From Blastomyces gilchristii SLH14081 (Eukaryota; Ascomycota; Eurotiomycetes; Onygenales; Ajellomycetaceae): a stretch of DNA of 64,000 nt. This document shows positions 35,134 through 47,384 of the stretch, in pieces. The notes beneath the pieces were generated by a model. That model was not told where the DNA came from. It searched no databases and saw only the letters and a program-made list of their open reading frames with translations. The DNA lies in contig NW_003101659.1 of NCBI RefSeq assembly GCF_000003855.2, positions 213,475 to 277,474 on the forward strand. Direction: 5' to 3'. Every line of letters begins with the position of its first letter. Within the stretch, counting starts at the first letter, position 1. Position numbers and translations under genes: made by a program.

Positions 35134-36006
35134 TTTTCAATTTTGGATGCTCTTTTGTAGTATCGAAAAACAATCGGTCGACGAGGCTGACAAGACCTGA
35201 AATGGAGACCTGTAAGGATGCAAAAGAACTGGATACGGTTGATAGAAAAATATATCGACAGCAATGCAAACAAACTTATGCCGCAGGACCAGGGAAAGAA
35301 CGACCCATGCTGAGGAAGGAACGGCTCTCCCCGCGGGAACCGCCGTTTGATGAAGGGACGCAATATATGGACAATAGAGGCGTGCCTGGGCGGATTTCGG
35401 GAGTTGATCGCTTGATAGCAGTGGATGATGGGAACTGCGGGGAAAATACACAGATTGTGTAAAAAACCATACCGATCATCTCTCTGTAAAGGAAATGCAA
35501 AGAAAAAGGAAATGACAGAACCCATACAACATGAAGTAAAATAGAGATGCTAGATTCAGAAGTGTGGCATCATATACCTGCTATGATCAATCATAAACCA
35601 AATAATTAAACAATGGGGGGAAGAAAAGTAACTGGGGGAAGAAGAAATCTGAGACAGGAAAGATGAAGCACCGGCTCTTTTCCAACATTAAAAGCCAATG
35701 CTTGCTTCCAATGGAAAAGAAAACGAAAGAAAGGAAATGAACACCGTTAACTGGGTGTCTGCCAATAACATCCATACCTGACCCGTTAGGTAACGTACCT
35801 TGCACGTTCGTCAGGTAAATGCCAATTACCAGATCTAGACGATGCGTGGGTTTATTTTTGCCGCTCCAAACTCCGTTCCAAAAGAAGAGAAGGAAAATGA
35901 GAAAAGGAAAAGAGGAAACCAGCAGAGGAGCAAAGGCAAATGACTCCGGGACCCGATGCATATCTGAAGGGATCTGATCCTTTTACTAATTCAAGTGTTT
36001 CTCCAA
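35134..36006. other. Intergenic between RhoGAP-like gene and SNF4
   Basis: Upstream region of the RhoGAP-like gene and 3' end of SNF4, both on the minus strand. Hydrophobic short frames here have no support. Confidence 0.5.
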
Positions 36007-37746
36007 TCATGGCTCGTCTGGCTCGCCCTCTAGAAGGAGATAGCGTAGAATGTCGCTCAATGCGAGAACACCTTTGAGGCGGAAATGGTCATCCACAACA
36101 ACCAAACGATGAACCCGTGACCGACTGATTGTAGCAAGTATGGTGTCAAGGCCATCATCAGGCGAACACGTATAGATTCCGGGAAAACCCTAAGGACAAA
36201 AGAAAGTAAGTTGCTGGTTCAGGAGGAATATGAGCAGCAGTGAGGACCTACAACCGGGCGCTTTTTCAAAGCTTCGCCTACTCCAAGGTTAAGGTCATCA
36301 TATACCCCTCCTTTTATCAATGTGATGACATCGACGGCTTCGAAAACGTTATATACTACGCCTGCCAAACAAAAAAACAAAACATAAGTCAATGCATTTT
36401 AGAATATAGAAGATGAGTATATATGTTGGGACTCTCACCTTCTGAGTTAATGATGGGAACGCTGGATATGCTGCGCTCCACCAACTTGTGGATGACATGA
36501 ATGACAGGTGTGTCCATGGTAGCAGTTACAATGTCCTTGTAAGTCCCGACATTTATTTCTCTCAAGGGTTTCCGCAACTTTTGCGCTGCTAGAGGAACGT
36601 TTATAGCTACAAACTTTAGAATGCGGTACTGCGTGATTACGCTAACTACCAAGGGTCTTTCGGTCTGAGAATCGTACGACACTAAAGGTATCCTACGTGC
36701 TCTGGAGGAGAGCATTCGCCGGCATGCCTCATAAAGCGGCCGTTCAGGGTCAATTGAGACAGTTTCTGGTGGAGCCACACCAAGGGCTCTTTCAACTTCT
36801 ATTACGACCAGTTAGTATATGCAAAAAGATGGAATGGAGGCTAGTAATGAAGTAAAACGAAGTACCACGAAGACTGTTGAGGCGGAACTGGTCTATTTTT
36901 GCCAATGCGGCTGGGTGCTGGAAGTAGTACTGAATAACATTGATATAATCCGACGTGGTGAGTAAGCCGGCAAAAGTTGAGGTGGTAGAGTCCCATAGCG
37001 GAGCAGAAACAATTCCTGTAGAAGTTTCGCCGGTTATCATTAGCTGGCATATTCCACGACGACCCCCCTGAAAAGCGGTGCGACCCTCTGCAGTACAGCT
37101 TACCGTTCTGGGTCAAAATGTTGAGACTCTCCTTCACTGAGAGGGCGGTGTCAAAAATAACGAGACGGAAACTAAGAGGTAAAATGTCATAGCTGGTATG
37201 GTCTTTGAGGAGGTTTCGGACTTCGCGCTGCCATAACAGCAAGGAATCATGTTAGCCATAAGTCCAAAAGGACGGAAGTATAAATTCATATTCTTTGTCT
37301 CCTCTTCTCTATTAACTTCCTTGAGCCGAATTAGGCAACAAGTGCAAAATCCTATCCACGTTCACTTATCGATCGGTGGTTTTGAATTTCCCCCACTCCC
37401 GCTAGGGATTGGGGCAGATCCGACCCCGCATTAGTCCCAAAAGTGAGGGAGGGGCGGGAAGCGAGAGTCGCAGAGCAAATTAAAAAGCTTAAACCAACAA
37501 CACGAGGAAGAAAATCACGGATATTCTTACCAGCGCTAATCTTTCATCGCGATCGACAGCTCGTTCTGGTTGAGCGGGAGTCATGGGGCGGGATAGACCC
37601 CGGGGCCGGAGATAGGAAGATGGCTGCACAAAGCCAGCCTCGTGACCACTTCGAAGGCCCGTCCCTGCCAACGTACTAGCGGAGGGAGCAATGCTGGCAG
37701 GCCTCGGCGAAGCTGTATGTGGTCGGTCTAGGGCATCATCGTTCAT
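36007..37746 (-). CDS. SNF4: AMPK/SNF1 complex gamma subunit
   Basis: Regulatory nucleotide-binding subunit of the Snf1/AMP-activated kinase, an energy and glucose sensor. Six exons (37746-37531, 37227-37104, 37015-36866, 36798-36439, 36361-36252, 36189-36007) give 380 residues. After a Pro/Ser-rich N-terminus come four CBS repeats as two Bateman modules. CBS1 begins at [23 protein letters not shown], with [16 protein letters not shown]. The middle carries [20 protein letters not shown] and [19 protein letters not shown]3 has [15 protein letters not shown] and [15 protein letters not shown]. The last reads [43 protein letters not shown]. Intron 1 is long, about 300 bp, and precedes the first CBS. 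The protein lacks the long N-terminal extension of some gamma subunits. Confidence 0.95.
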
Positions 37747-38853
37747 CTTGCTGGTGTGAGGACGGAACAGGTCTGCTCTGTTGGTGACAGCGGCTGCATG
37801 TAGAGGGGAGAACAGGAACCCCGTAGCTGGCTTGGTTCACTCCAGAAACGGCTGCTGCAATCGTCGTAGTGGGATTGGGCGTTTGCAGGTAGAACCCAAC
37901 AAACCAATGCGAAGTGAGCGATTGAGTTGGGCCAAGGTGGGTATGGAAGTCGAGCGGTCATGTAGCTGCAAAACTGCCCTTCAACTATGATCAAGATAGT
38001 TGGTATGGGAGAGGAAGTAGATGTACCGATACGACACAGAGCTGCTGGTACAGCTGTTAAACTCGCGCAATCCAGATATATAATTCGGGGGGAGCTGGAG
38101 CTATAGCACGGACATTAAGCAGGGAGAGTCAACTTAACTGGTAAATGGTAAAGTTAGTCGACAGTTAAAGGGAGTCCAAGTTGTACGGACGAGTTTGGTC
38201 GTGGTTGTGATAGATGGGATGCTGCTGAATCACGGACCATTAGATGTTCCGACCCCGCCAAACAAGGTTCGATAAGGATAAGGATAATGGAAGGTTTGTT
38301 TTTTTTTTATCAGGGAGGCGGGTTAGTAGAGATGGAGATAGCTGGGGAATCTCCTACGATTCCGCCATATTATATATAATCCTCAATGATATTCTGCTAT
38401 CTGAGTTGGAATACAAATGGGTATTTGGACTGACCCACTCTCACCACTCTGGACAGGTCACAGCAAGAATGACATTAATGCTCACAAAAGGCATAGGTTG
38501 GTCTATAAAATGCCCATGAATTAACTACTAATATTAAAATATTGCCTAGGTATGCCCAGAATCTAACAACCATCACGCTTCTCTAAAAAAGGGAAAAAAA
38601 AGAAAAAAGCATATAATATCTATTCACCAAAAGGAGCCCCTCGTAGAACCATAGGGGCTGGACCTCATCAACCAATCCATCTATCTCCGCAAAAAGCAAT
38701 TGGGAATAAAACTGGTATGGAAAATTAACGAAAGAGAGGGAGAAAAAAAAAGAAAAGAAAAGAAAAGAAACAAAACGTCAAAAGCGCCCGAAATATAACA
38801 CGCTAGTGGTATTAAAAATGCTAGTGGCGAATAATAAAGAGGCGAAGCTGAAT
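37747..38853. other. SNF4 upstream region
   Basis: 1.1 kb with no gene supported; an A-rich stretch occurs at about 38740-38770. It should contain the SNF4 promoter and the 3' UTR of the Sec14-like gene. Confidence 0.5.
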
Positions 38854-40123
38854 CTATGCTGGGGTGATAGTGTCGACGGATTGGTCGTTGTTGGTTTGCG
38901 GGAGATTAACTTCCAAACGCTCCATTTTTTCCTCGATCGTTGCAATTGGCGCCCGGCTCCCATTGAGGCCTTTATCGGATCCACCCTTTAGATAGCTTTC
39001 GTGCTCTCCAATAACTTTACCGCCTTGGACCCATCTCTCATGGTACTCCTTTCGTCGTTGTTCACACAGCTTGTTCAAGGCTGGCCAGTACGTGGAGTGG
39101 TCGTACTCGAATTCCACTTCGCCGTTTAGGCTCTTGAGCAGCTGTGTAGGTGGAACGTGTTTGCGGAGGTCCTCGTTAAACTTGAGTTTCGTTCTCGTCA
39201 GAGGGTCAATAAAGGGAGTAATAAGCTTGAAGAATCCGTGAATCAAGAAAGGTACTGTTTAAGAGTTAGCTAGTGTGCTCACGAATTGGCCCCTCATGCG
39301 CGCGGTTGAAGAGCTTACTGTTGACAACGAGCGCCCGACCAAGGCGTTCTGGATAGTGGTTTTGAAGAATGCTCAACACCTGTCTCCCCTGACCAATTGT
39401 CGCATTCTGCCCTGATCGTGTGTCACTGAAATTCACCAGCAATGCTAGTGATTCCTGGTCCGGTCCCATTAGATCGATAACGCGCTCCACCATAAAAACA
39501 AGGTGCTGCACTTGTCGTTCGCTGTACGCCGTGTTCTGTCTGGCTGGATTCAGATACAAGCATGGTCGAGCGTTCACATCGTATCCGAGAATGACTTGCT
39601 TGCCTGTTTCGTTCTCAACCGACATATAATCCGGTGTAAGTTTGGCAAGACCATATTCACGACGCCAGGTAAGAGTCCCCCTGAGACGATTGGTGGCAGC
39701 GGCCAAGTCCCACTTGGTAGCCCGAAGGTATCGAAGCAGACACTCCCGTGTCATGAACATGCGGTCGTCGTCTGTAATAGGCTCGGTGGGAGCATTCTTC
39801 GCAGTCGTAGTTGGGATTGTTGTCCATTCAGAAACGACCGTAAGAAGCTGCTCGTACTTCGATTGTTGATCAGAAGTCAATTCGGCGGGAGATTCTGGCT
39901 TGCAGGACTCCAGGGGCGATGTAAACGGTGTTTTTATGACATCGCCTGCAGTTGTAGCTGGGGATTGGAGATTTTCATCTTTTGGAGGACTTTCTGAATC
40001 CTGTGACTCTGGCTTGTTGGACCCGTCCTCCGGAGTCGACCCTTGTTTTATTTCATCCTTCGTGGCAGCTGCAACAGGCGTTTCCGCCACTGGCGTTAGA
40101 GCACCGTTTGTTTCTGTGGCCAT
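38854..40123 (-). CDS. Sec14/CRAL-TRIO phosphatidylinositol transfer protein (PDR16/PDR17-like)
   Basis: Lipid-transfer protein with a CRAL-TRIO domain, expected to exchange phosphatidylinositol and affect sterol or azole response as yeast Pdr16/Pdr17 do. Exons 40123-39319 and 39254-38854 give 401 residues. The first 120 residues are acidic, Pro/Ser/Glu-rich and probably disordered. The CRAL-TRIO N-terminal helices hold TRECLLRYLRATKWDLAAATNRL. The lipid-binding fold follows: [84 protein letters not shown], and EDLRKHVPPTQLLKSLNGEVEFEY. An ATG is available 69 bp further upstream but the hydrophobic extension looks like 5' UTR. The gene is divergent from POL12 and shares its upstream region. 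Confidence 0.93.
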
Positions 40124-40339
40124 CTCTGTAAGAATTGACAAGTGAGCAACAAAACAGGGGACAAAAACCCACATCAACAAAGGTTGCTTCACGCCAGAAG
40201 GACAGAAATGCGGCTGATATCCACTTGGCTACACGAGTACTTTTGATTGGATAATCTGATCTCTAGGCGGTGGATGAATTAGCCAATTAGGAGCTGTAAT
40301 GAGTTGGCAGTTTGGCAGAATAATGCAAAGGCCTTAAAA

Positions 40340-40356
40340 ACGCGTGACAAACGCGT
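40340..40356. promoter_or_regulatory. Two MCB (ACGCGT) boxes upstream of POL12
   Basis: Perfect ACGCGT hexamers at 40340-40345 and 40351-40356, starting 11 bp apart, 130-146 bp upstream of the POL12 start codon. In fungi MBF (Mbp1/Swi6) binds this box to drive G1/S expression of replication genes. The sites also lie about 217 bp upstream of the divergent Sec14-like gene. Confidence 0.75.
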
Positions 40357-40485
40357 CTCCCCATTGAGGAAATTCAAGACGTCGAGGCTTCCCTGTTGCG
40401 GTTGGACGTTTGACCGCCGTGGTATGTATATAGCAGAAGACTTAAACGACGAATTTGAGATCGACGTGGAAGAACAGAATAAACA

Positions 40486-42705
40486 ATGGAGGAAATAAAA
40501 AGCGAGCTCAATGATGCATTCTCTGCGTCTTGCCCTTCCGGAGTTCCCCAAGATGTCGCGGCGGAACTGCGATCGATTATGCGGCTTCACTCAATGTCTG
40601 CCCAAGATTTATCGTACAAGTGGGATGCATACTGCTTGAAGATGGGAGCAGACGAGACAATACTGAATTTGGATACTGTTAGAGGCCTGAAGAGAGATGT
40701 CCAAGATGCTTTGGAGCGCGAGAGCCGGGGGAAGAGCCATATGCGTGGAGCTGATAAAAGAAATGCTATTTCAGCAACTCCTCGAGCTGCTGCTAATACT
40801 CGGGATGTTTTTGGGATGTAGGTTGCAGAAGATACTTTTACATACTTACTCAATTGACTGGTAGACGAAAGACTAATATCTCCAAGGCTCGATGATTTCA
40901 CCTCATCACCACAAGACAGAACTACGAATGGTGCGAGTGCCAGCGCTGTGAAGAGGAAAGCTGCTTTTGAAAATTCGACGGCATCAAAGATGGGTAGGGT
41001 AGAAATGCGCACTGGATCTCTCGTCGACTCCAAAACTCCAACGCGGCCATCGAATGGCGACCTTGGACGAATACAGTAAATATCCAATTTCCCTAAATTT
41101 TCTGAAGAATTGAGAGGTCATCTAATTGATGGACAGATCAACACCTTTCTCTGAACGACAAAATAGTGGACAAGTATTGGAGACGATCAATAGCCATCTT
41201 TCACAGCCACAGCCTCCTATAGCTCCGTACCCAATCGAACGTATAAAGCCCACCGCGAACACCGATATGAAGAAATTTGCTTATAAACCGATGTCCATGC
41301 ATTTAAACGAGGCATCTGAAGTGCTAGATAACATGATAGATGAATTTACGGATATCATTCAAAAACATCATGGCTTGGACGATACCGTCTTTGGCAGTGC
41401 AGCAAATCAAAGTACCAAGGAGATTATTGCAGTGGGAAGAATTGCTTCTGACAGCTTGGAGGGAAAACTGAATACCGCATCCTTGGTCTTGGAAACTTCG
41501 AGACGTACTGGTGCGGGTCTACGAGTTCCCTTGAAGGTGGACTCATTGCCTTCGGTTCAGTTTTTCCCCGGCCAAATTGTTGCCCTTCGAGGAATAAATG
41601 CTTCTCGAGAGTATTTCACAGTATTCGAAGTCCTTTCCACACCTCTGCTACCGCCAGCCGCATCTCCACCCGCAGTAATACAATCGATAAATGACCGACT
41701 TGGGGACAACGATGCAGAACGCGCGTTAAATATACTCATAGCTTCAGGACCTTTCACGGCGGATGATAATCTTGATTTTGAACCCCTTAGAGCATTATGC
41801 CTCAAGGCGGGCGATGAGTATGCTGATGCTTTGATTCTAATGGGACCGTTCTTGGATCTGGAACACCCCCTTATCGCATCTGGTGATTTTGACCTACCAG
41901 ATGTAAAGGGGCTTGACCCAGAAAATGCGACCCTATCAACATTATTTCGATGCTATATAACCCCACTCCTAAAGCAACTTGTGTCTACAGTGCCGAGCAT
42001 ATGCATTTTCCTCATTCCTTCAGTTCGCGATGCAGTCAGCAAACACGTCTCCTTTCCACAGGAAAGGCTGCCCAAAAAGGACCTCGACCTATCCCAGACG
42101 AAGCAGGTTCGAACGGTTCCAAACCCAGTAACTCTGTCGCTTAACGAAAACGTGTTTGGAATGTGCTCTCATGATGTTCTGTTTGAGCTAAGACAAGAGG
42201 AAGTGGTAGGAGGCAAACCTTCAGAGGGTGGGTTGTTAACCAGGTTATCACGATATTTGATCGAACAACGCCATTTCTTGCCTGTTTTCCCCACGTCTGC
42301 AAGAGAAAACCTTCCAAAGTCTGGGGTCGAAGGTGGCCTCGCCACTGGCGCGATGCTCGATATTAATTATTTGAAATTGGGCGAGTGGTGGAATGCGCGA
42401 CCAGATGTGCTCATTACGCCTAGTATATTACCTCCATTTGTCAAGGTTAGTCCCTGGAAATTTTGCATTGCAAACTGATTTCTCTCGATACCATTGTGTA
42501 ACTTTTGCTCACTCATGTGCCAACTGTTTAGGTAGTCGAGGGTGTCCTTGTCATTAATCCTGGCACACTGTCAAAACGAAAAGCAGCTGGATCATATGCC
42601 CAAATGACTTTGCATCCGAGGACGTTCACTGAAGAAGAAATGAATGTGAAACAAGTTGGACACAATGTCTATGAACGGGCAAGAGTGGATGTGATTAGGA
42701 TCTAA
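40486..42705 (+). CDS. POL12: DNA polymerase alpha B subunit
   Basis: Non-catalytic second subunit of DNA polymerase alpha-primase, needed for initiation of replication and telomere maintenance. Exons 40486-40817, 40872-41075, 41137-42445 and 42532-42705 give 672 residues. The N-terminal helical domain (MEEIKSELNDAF, LSYKWDAYCLKMG) is followed by a linker with the conserved NTRDVFGM. Next are a Ser/Thr/Pro-rich region with SKTPTRPSNG and STPFSERQNSGQVLETINSHL, an OB-fold (FFPGQIVALRGINASREYFTVFEV), and the inactive calcineurin-like phosphoesterase domain (ILIASGPFTADDNL, ADALILMGPFLDLEHPLI, SICIFLIPSVRDA, NPVTLSLNENVFGMCSHDVLFEL). It ends VYERARVDVIRI. The acceptor of exon 2 (GAAAG at 40871) was chosen because the nearer GGTAG leads to a stop. 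Confidence 0.95.
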
Positions 42706-43064
42706 GAAAATTTCGGAAGTCTATAATAACGAATGGGTGTCATGGATTACTATTTTGGCGAGACCGGCGTTAGGGATAAGGGTTCATGCTTCCAAATGGG
42801 TTAATTCATCACATAAATGCAATTGCTCCAGGAATCTAAATATTCCGCATCAAACAATTGGGTATCGTAAGCGCATAGAAGCTCCTCTTGACAAGAGCGT
42901 AACAATAAAAACAACCCTTTCCCCCATCCAAGGCTCCCGTCCACCCATGAACTCCAGAGATCAACAATGCGAAATAAAAACCAAACGCCTATAAAGTGAG
43001 AACCAGAACATCCACCCCATCACAAAAAACATTCAGGAATCGCGTAAGTCTACCTTCTCATCCA
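42706..43064. other. Convergent 3' region after POL12
   Basis: No gene supported. Separates the POL12 3' end from the 3' end of the small minus-strand gene. Confidence 0.5.
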
Positions 43065-43634
43065 TCACCTTAGACACATAACCCTCCTCGCCCCACTGCC
43101 ACCAACACCGACACCACCGACACCACTAACAACCAATCCACCTCTCCTAATTCCCCCAGAGCCAGCGCCGCCCACCCCACCACCAGCGCCCACAATAATT
43201 CCAGCGCCCCTACTCCTTTCCGCCAACCTAGCCCCGCGCATGAGCTCCTCCAGCGCCAAATCCCTCCACACAACCTCCCGCCGCGAATCCATGGCGCGCG
43301 TAATACCAAACACGGCATGTTGGTCGGGTACAACGTCGTCCTCATCCTCAGGGTTCACAGGCTGGTGTTGCGGGGCCACATAGATGTCTTCGACGGGGAG
43401 GAAAGAGTTGATGGTGGCCGGGGTTGTTGAGGAAGGGTTTGTGGACGGATTGTTGATGATGGTTGATGCTGTATTTGTTGCCGGGTTGGAGGAGGAGGCG
43501 CCGGCCCCTGCACCTGTGTTGCTGGGGAAGATTGAGGTGTAGGGGCGGTTGAAGTCCTCGAACAGGTCGGCGAGGCGTGGGTGGTGGAAGTGGATGTGGT
43601 TTGGGGAGGAGTCTTTGGACTGGTTTTGGATCAT
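43065..43634 (-). CDS. Small protein of unknown function, Gly-rich C-terminus
   Basis: Single-exon frame of 189 residues. It opens MIQNQSKDSSPNHIHFHHPRLADLFEDFNRPYTSIFPS, then has a Ser/Thr/Asn-rich linker, a compact segment VEDIYVAPQHQPVNPEDEDDVVPD followed by RREVVWRDLALEELMRGARLAERSR, and a Gly/Val-rich tail. There is no signal peptide or known motif. A stop precedes the ATG by six bases in this frame, fixing the start unless an upstream exon exists. The consistent charged middle segment favours a real gene. The Gly-rich end could be compositional. Confidence 0.5.
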   Translation of the reverse strand: MIQNQSKDSSPNHIHFHHPRLADLFEDFNRPYTSIFPSNTGAGAGASSSNPATNTASTIINNPSTNPSSTTPATINSFLPVEDIYVAPQHQPVNPEDEDDVVPDQHAVFGITRAMDSRREVVWRDLALEELMRGARLAERSRGAGIIVGAGGGVGGAGSGGIRRGGLVVSGVGGVGVGGSGARRVMCLR

Positions 43635-44722
43635 TGGGTGTTAAAAAACGGTTTGTTTGGGCCATGTTCTTGATATCTGTGACATACCATCTTGACTGAT
43701 TCAACCATTTACTTTTAAGAGTGCAAGTCATTAGCTATTGTAAGTCTGTCAATTGGAGATTATTTCTGTTGGCCAAGCAGTTGTGATGAGCTGATAAGGT
43801 AAGAGTCACGTGAATATAAAGCTCAGCTACTTGCGGCCTCTCTCAGTTTGAATGTGAAATGACTGAAAATATGATTAAATTCCAAGTTGAATTTCAAATA
43901 TCATATTTAGCAAAGAGTGACTAAAGCTGAAAAAATATTGAATAATATAATCAGATTATCAAATACTGGCAGCAGTGGCAGCTGCAGCTGCTGCATGATG
44001 ATGAGATTATTACAGTGACGGATTATTATTATATCCATTACCCGGCATACAAGAGGTTTTCAATTAGATGAATACAATATTTACAAGGCCTAACAGCAGC
44101 GCCGAATCGTGGCATCTATGCCTATATAGGAAGGCCGTGCATACTAGACTTGGCGCTGCAGGATCCCTCTACTAATTGTGCCTCACGGCCAGACAAGGGG
44201 ATATAGATTCTTTGTAGCCAGCCAGACCAATAGATTCTTCAATTATCCTACAGAAGGACGTGAATAAATTAGTCATATTTGAGCTGAAAGTAATGTAAGA
44301 AGAAAAGAAAAGAATTAAAGATCATAGGAAAAGAAAAATGGTAGAGTAAGAAAGAAAAATCCTGCTGTTCCATTGTAATGCCCCTGATATCACAAGCCCC
44401 TGCTTTTATATTAATTCCATGCTTATATTTTTCGCCTAACCTCGCAACAACACAGTTTTCATTTTTGTGGGGCGCTTAGGCGTACCCTTCCTTTGTCTAT
44501 CCCATGACATGTACTATAAAAATTGAAAATTAAAGAATAATGTGTGGAGGAACGAAAATACACTTGAAGAGATAAGATGGAAACAAAAAGAAAGGAAAAA
44601 TAGAGGGCAAATGACATGGAGAAATCCGAAACCCCCAAGAAAAGGATAGGGGAAGAAAGTAAAAGCAAGGGAGGAGGGAACTGAAAAGGAAGAAACAATG
44701 AAACGTACAAGCACGATCGAAT
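43635..44722. other. Intergenic, 1.1 kb, AT-rich
   Basis: No gene supported. A short GCAGCAGTGGCAGCTGCAGCTGCTGC stretch at about 43970-43995 is near-palindromic. A purine-rich block at 44295-44345 and another near 44580-44690 would give pyrimidine-rich RNA on the minus strand. Confidence 0.5.
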
Positions 44723-46664
44723 TTAGGAGTTTGTGCTCATCCTATGCACGATCGGCACGGCACTAGGTGGTAAACTGCCCATCTCCGTAATGACCATATC
44801 GATATACTCAGCTGGTGTGACGTCATACATGATATTCAGCAGTTGTAAGCCTGGTTTCTCTTTCCAATGTTGGAGAGGGTTGTTCGGATCAGTGACAGTA
44901 TCGGCCATTGACTCTGCGTTTTGGTTTGTCGCAGCGCCAGACTTGGCAGTTTTTGTCGGGAGTGGTGGAGATGGATGTGTTATCTGGTGTGAAGGTTCGC
45001 TTGCGGCCAATTCGTCCGCATCGGCCATTTCGTTTAGAACAATGCTGTCAAGGGCTACTTTGTCGGTGAACTTGACCGTCTCGCAACAGACAATCACGGG
45101 AATGTTGGTGCCGCCTGCACGTTCCTTTGCAGACATTGCAACGAGGGCAGTGCCTACGCGACTGAAAAGGCGGCCGTTGCTAGTCATGGAGTGGGCGCCT
45201 AGGAAAACTTTCGTAGCTTCCTTTACCGCGTGGCTAATGGCATGTACGAGTGAATATTGTACTTGTAATCCCGCATTGGCAAGTGTGCGGGCAAGTTTCT
45301 TGCCTTCGAAAAGGGGACGGGAATCGATGATCGAGACGCGGAACTTCTTGCCCTGGCCGTGAGCTGTAAGAAGGGTCTGTTGAACAATGTTGCTCCCACC
45401 GTAGCAGAGGATAACATCACCGTCGTTAACCTTCTGAGCCGCACTGTTTGCGATCACCTGGTCCGCAACCGTTATCTTCTCACGGATAAATCCGTCGATA
45501 TAGTCACAAAGGGACTCCTTGGCTTCACTCTCAGGACAGGATGGGTCCACAGCTGAGATTGCGAGTTTTATAGCACGAATCGCATTGCCTTGACTTATGG
45601 AGAGTGGTCGACAGGACGAGAGATATGAGATTTGGTGGGAGAGATGTGTCATCAAGTGGCGTGCTAGCGATGTTCCAATGGGTGTACTATAAGATTCGAT
45701 CACCTAAAACCAATGATGTTGGGTTAGCAAGTGTCTCTGATTGCAATCGCCTGTATAGAAAACATGTAACGGCTTCAACAAGGGGGGGGCCATAACATAC
45801 CCTTTTAAAACACAGCAACATAGCCACACACCTCGCACTACTCCCACAAATCACATAATCCCTCATCTGTAACCCCAATGCCAATATGGCCGGATGAATC
45901 TCCTTTCCCGCCCCTGCAATCGTACCTCTTCGCTTCTGCAACGACAAATGGCTAAACACCGCAACCGTCTTACCGACACCCATGCCCTCCTCCTCTCTCT
46001 TCTTCCTCCTCGTCAACTCCGCAGTATTAATATGTGTAATCGAGCCATGTCGCCCGCCACCACCAGCACCACCTCCACCACCTGATTGTTTCTGTCCTTT
46101 CCCGCCCAAACCACTCACCTCAGGATTTTTTTGCGCCTGCGACCCAGGAACTCCTTTCTTCGACAGTGGCTGGTTAATTTGCTGTTTCGCGCTGCCAATG
46201 CCACTGCCACTAACCGCACCAGATGCTTCCTCGCGTTCTGCTTTCTCTTTCGCTCGCCTTGCAGCCTTCTCCGCCTTTGCCTTCTTTTTTAGCTCCGCGC
46301 CGGAGAGCTTCGGGGTTGAATCAGCCAGCGGATTTGTGTTATCTTGTTTCGACACGGCAGGAGTAGTACCAGTAGTACAGGTAGCGGTGGTTGCCGGTGC
46401 CGCAGTTGCAACCTGCGGGGCTCCATTCACTTTCGCGCTTTTTGTTGTGGTGGTGATGGTGGGAGCTAGAACTTCAGAACCCGGTCGATTAGGTTGACTT
46501 GGCGCTTTAGGAGTAGTATTCTGCAGTGAAGTGTCTGCCTCTTTGGCAGAATTTGGTGGAGGGCCCATAATCGTAGAGATTGCTGCAGTTGGTTGTGCGG
46601 GTGGGGGGAGTTGCGGGAGAGGAAGAGAGTTGTTGGAGGTTTTTTTGGCCACTGATTGAGTCAT
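44723..46664 (-). CDS. GCD2: Translation initiation factor eIF2B subunit delta
   Basis: Regulatory subunit of the guanine nucleotide exchange factor for eIF2, part of the stress-sensing core that detects phosphorylated eIF2-alpha. Exons 46664-45801 and 45703-44723 join in phase 0 to give 614 residues. The first 250 residues are low complexity: Pro/Ser/Thr-rich, then a Lys/Ala/Glu stretch (LKKKAKAEKAARRAKEKAEREE), then Gly-rich. The conserved eIF2B alpha/beta/delta domain starts near IHPAILALGLQMRDYVICGSSARC and continues TSLARHLMTHLSHQISYLSSCRPLS, DGDVILCYGGSNIVQQTL, FRVSIIDSRPLFEGKKLARTL, VFLGAHSMTSNGRLFSRVGTALVAM, and ends VTPAEYIDMVITEMGSLPPSAVPIVHR. The start is uncertain: I chose MTQSVAKKTSN; an in-frame ATG at 46742 would add 26 residues. 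Confidence 0.94.
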
Positions 46665-47384
46665 GGATGTGCTTGGTGTCGATCGCTGCGGGCGGCGGCT
46701 TATTTTGTTCCGCACCCATCGTCGACAACGCGAGTACCACATTTTGAATGCTGAAATTTACACCTCAACACGGTATGCCGGTGATATATTGCAGGTAGTT
46801 CAAGAGGAAAAAAGTGCGATATGGCATGTTTATTTAGGTATGAACTCTTTGTCATTCTATTTCTTTCACTCATCACACAGCCTCTGTTTCACCCAGTTCC
46901 ATGCCCAACCAACAGCCATCTCCACTCATATTCAGGAACACATGTACTGATGACATGCGGGCCACATATAAATAACTGTGAAGCAGCCCACTGGCTATGT
47001 GTGAATGTGTCACTAACAGCTTCATTCCCTAGTGACTCATCTCTCATTTTTTTCTTCATTGCTCATCTCACTAATAACATATAAACTAGTATGCAAGGAA
47101 AAAGCAGGTCAATAAGAAACAGGCAAACAAAGGATCCCCCACTCCTGATGAGAATATAGCAAACGAGAAAGAGAATAAAATTAAACAAAAAGAGGGGGGA
47201 AATTGCACAGAGAAAATGTAGAAAAAGACTGTCAGCCCGTTCGCTTTCTAGTGACTCCTGCCAGTACCCTATCCTACAGAGAACCGAAAAAAAAAGGGGG
47301 GGGGGAAGAAAAATGCGCCACGAAGTCCGACAAAAATTGGAACCAAAAGGAATGAACAGCAGACACAAAAAAGGTGGTCCATCA
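46665..47384. other. Intergenic between GCD2 and kinesin gene
   Basis: Contains a G-rich run at about 47295-47305. Both flanking genes are on the minus strand, so it holds the kinesin 3' UTR region's far side and the GCD2 promoter. No gene supported. Confidence 0.5.

Noticed and set aside
35587..35961. Hydrophobic minus-strand frame of 124 codons between RhoGAP-like gene and SNF4
   Set aside because: Phe/Leu-rich because the DNA is purine-rich on the plus strand; no start context or homology.
45982..46497. Plus-strand frame of 171 codons with many Phe, Ala and Val residues
   Set aside because: Complement of the low-complexity N-terminal part of eIF2B-delta; the minus strand continues into a conserved domain.
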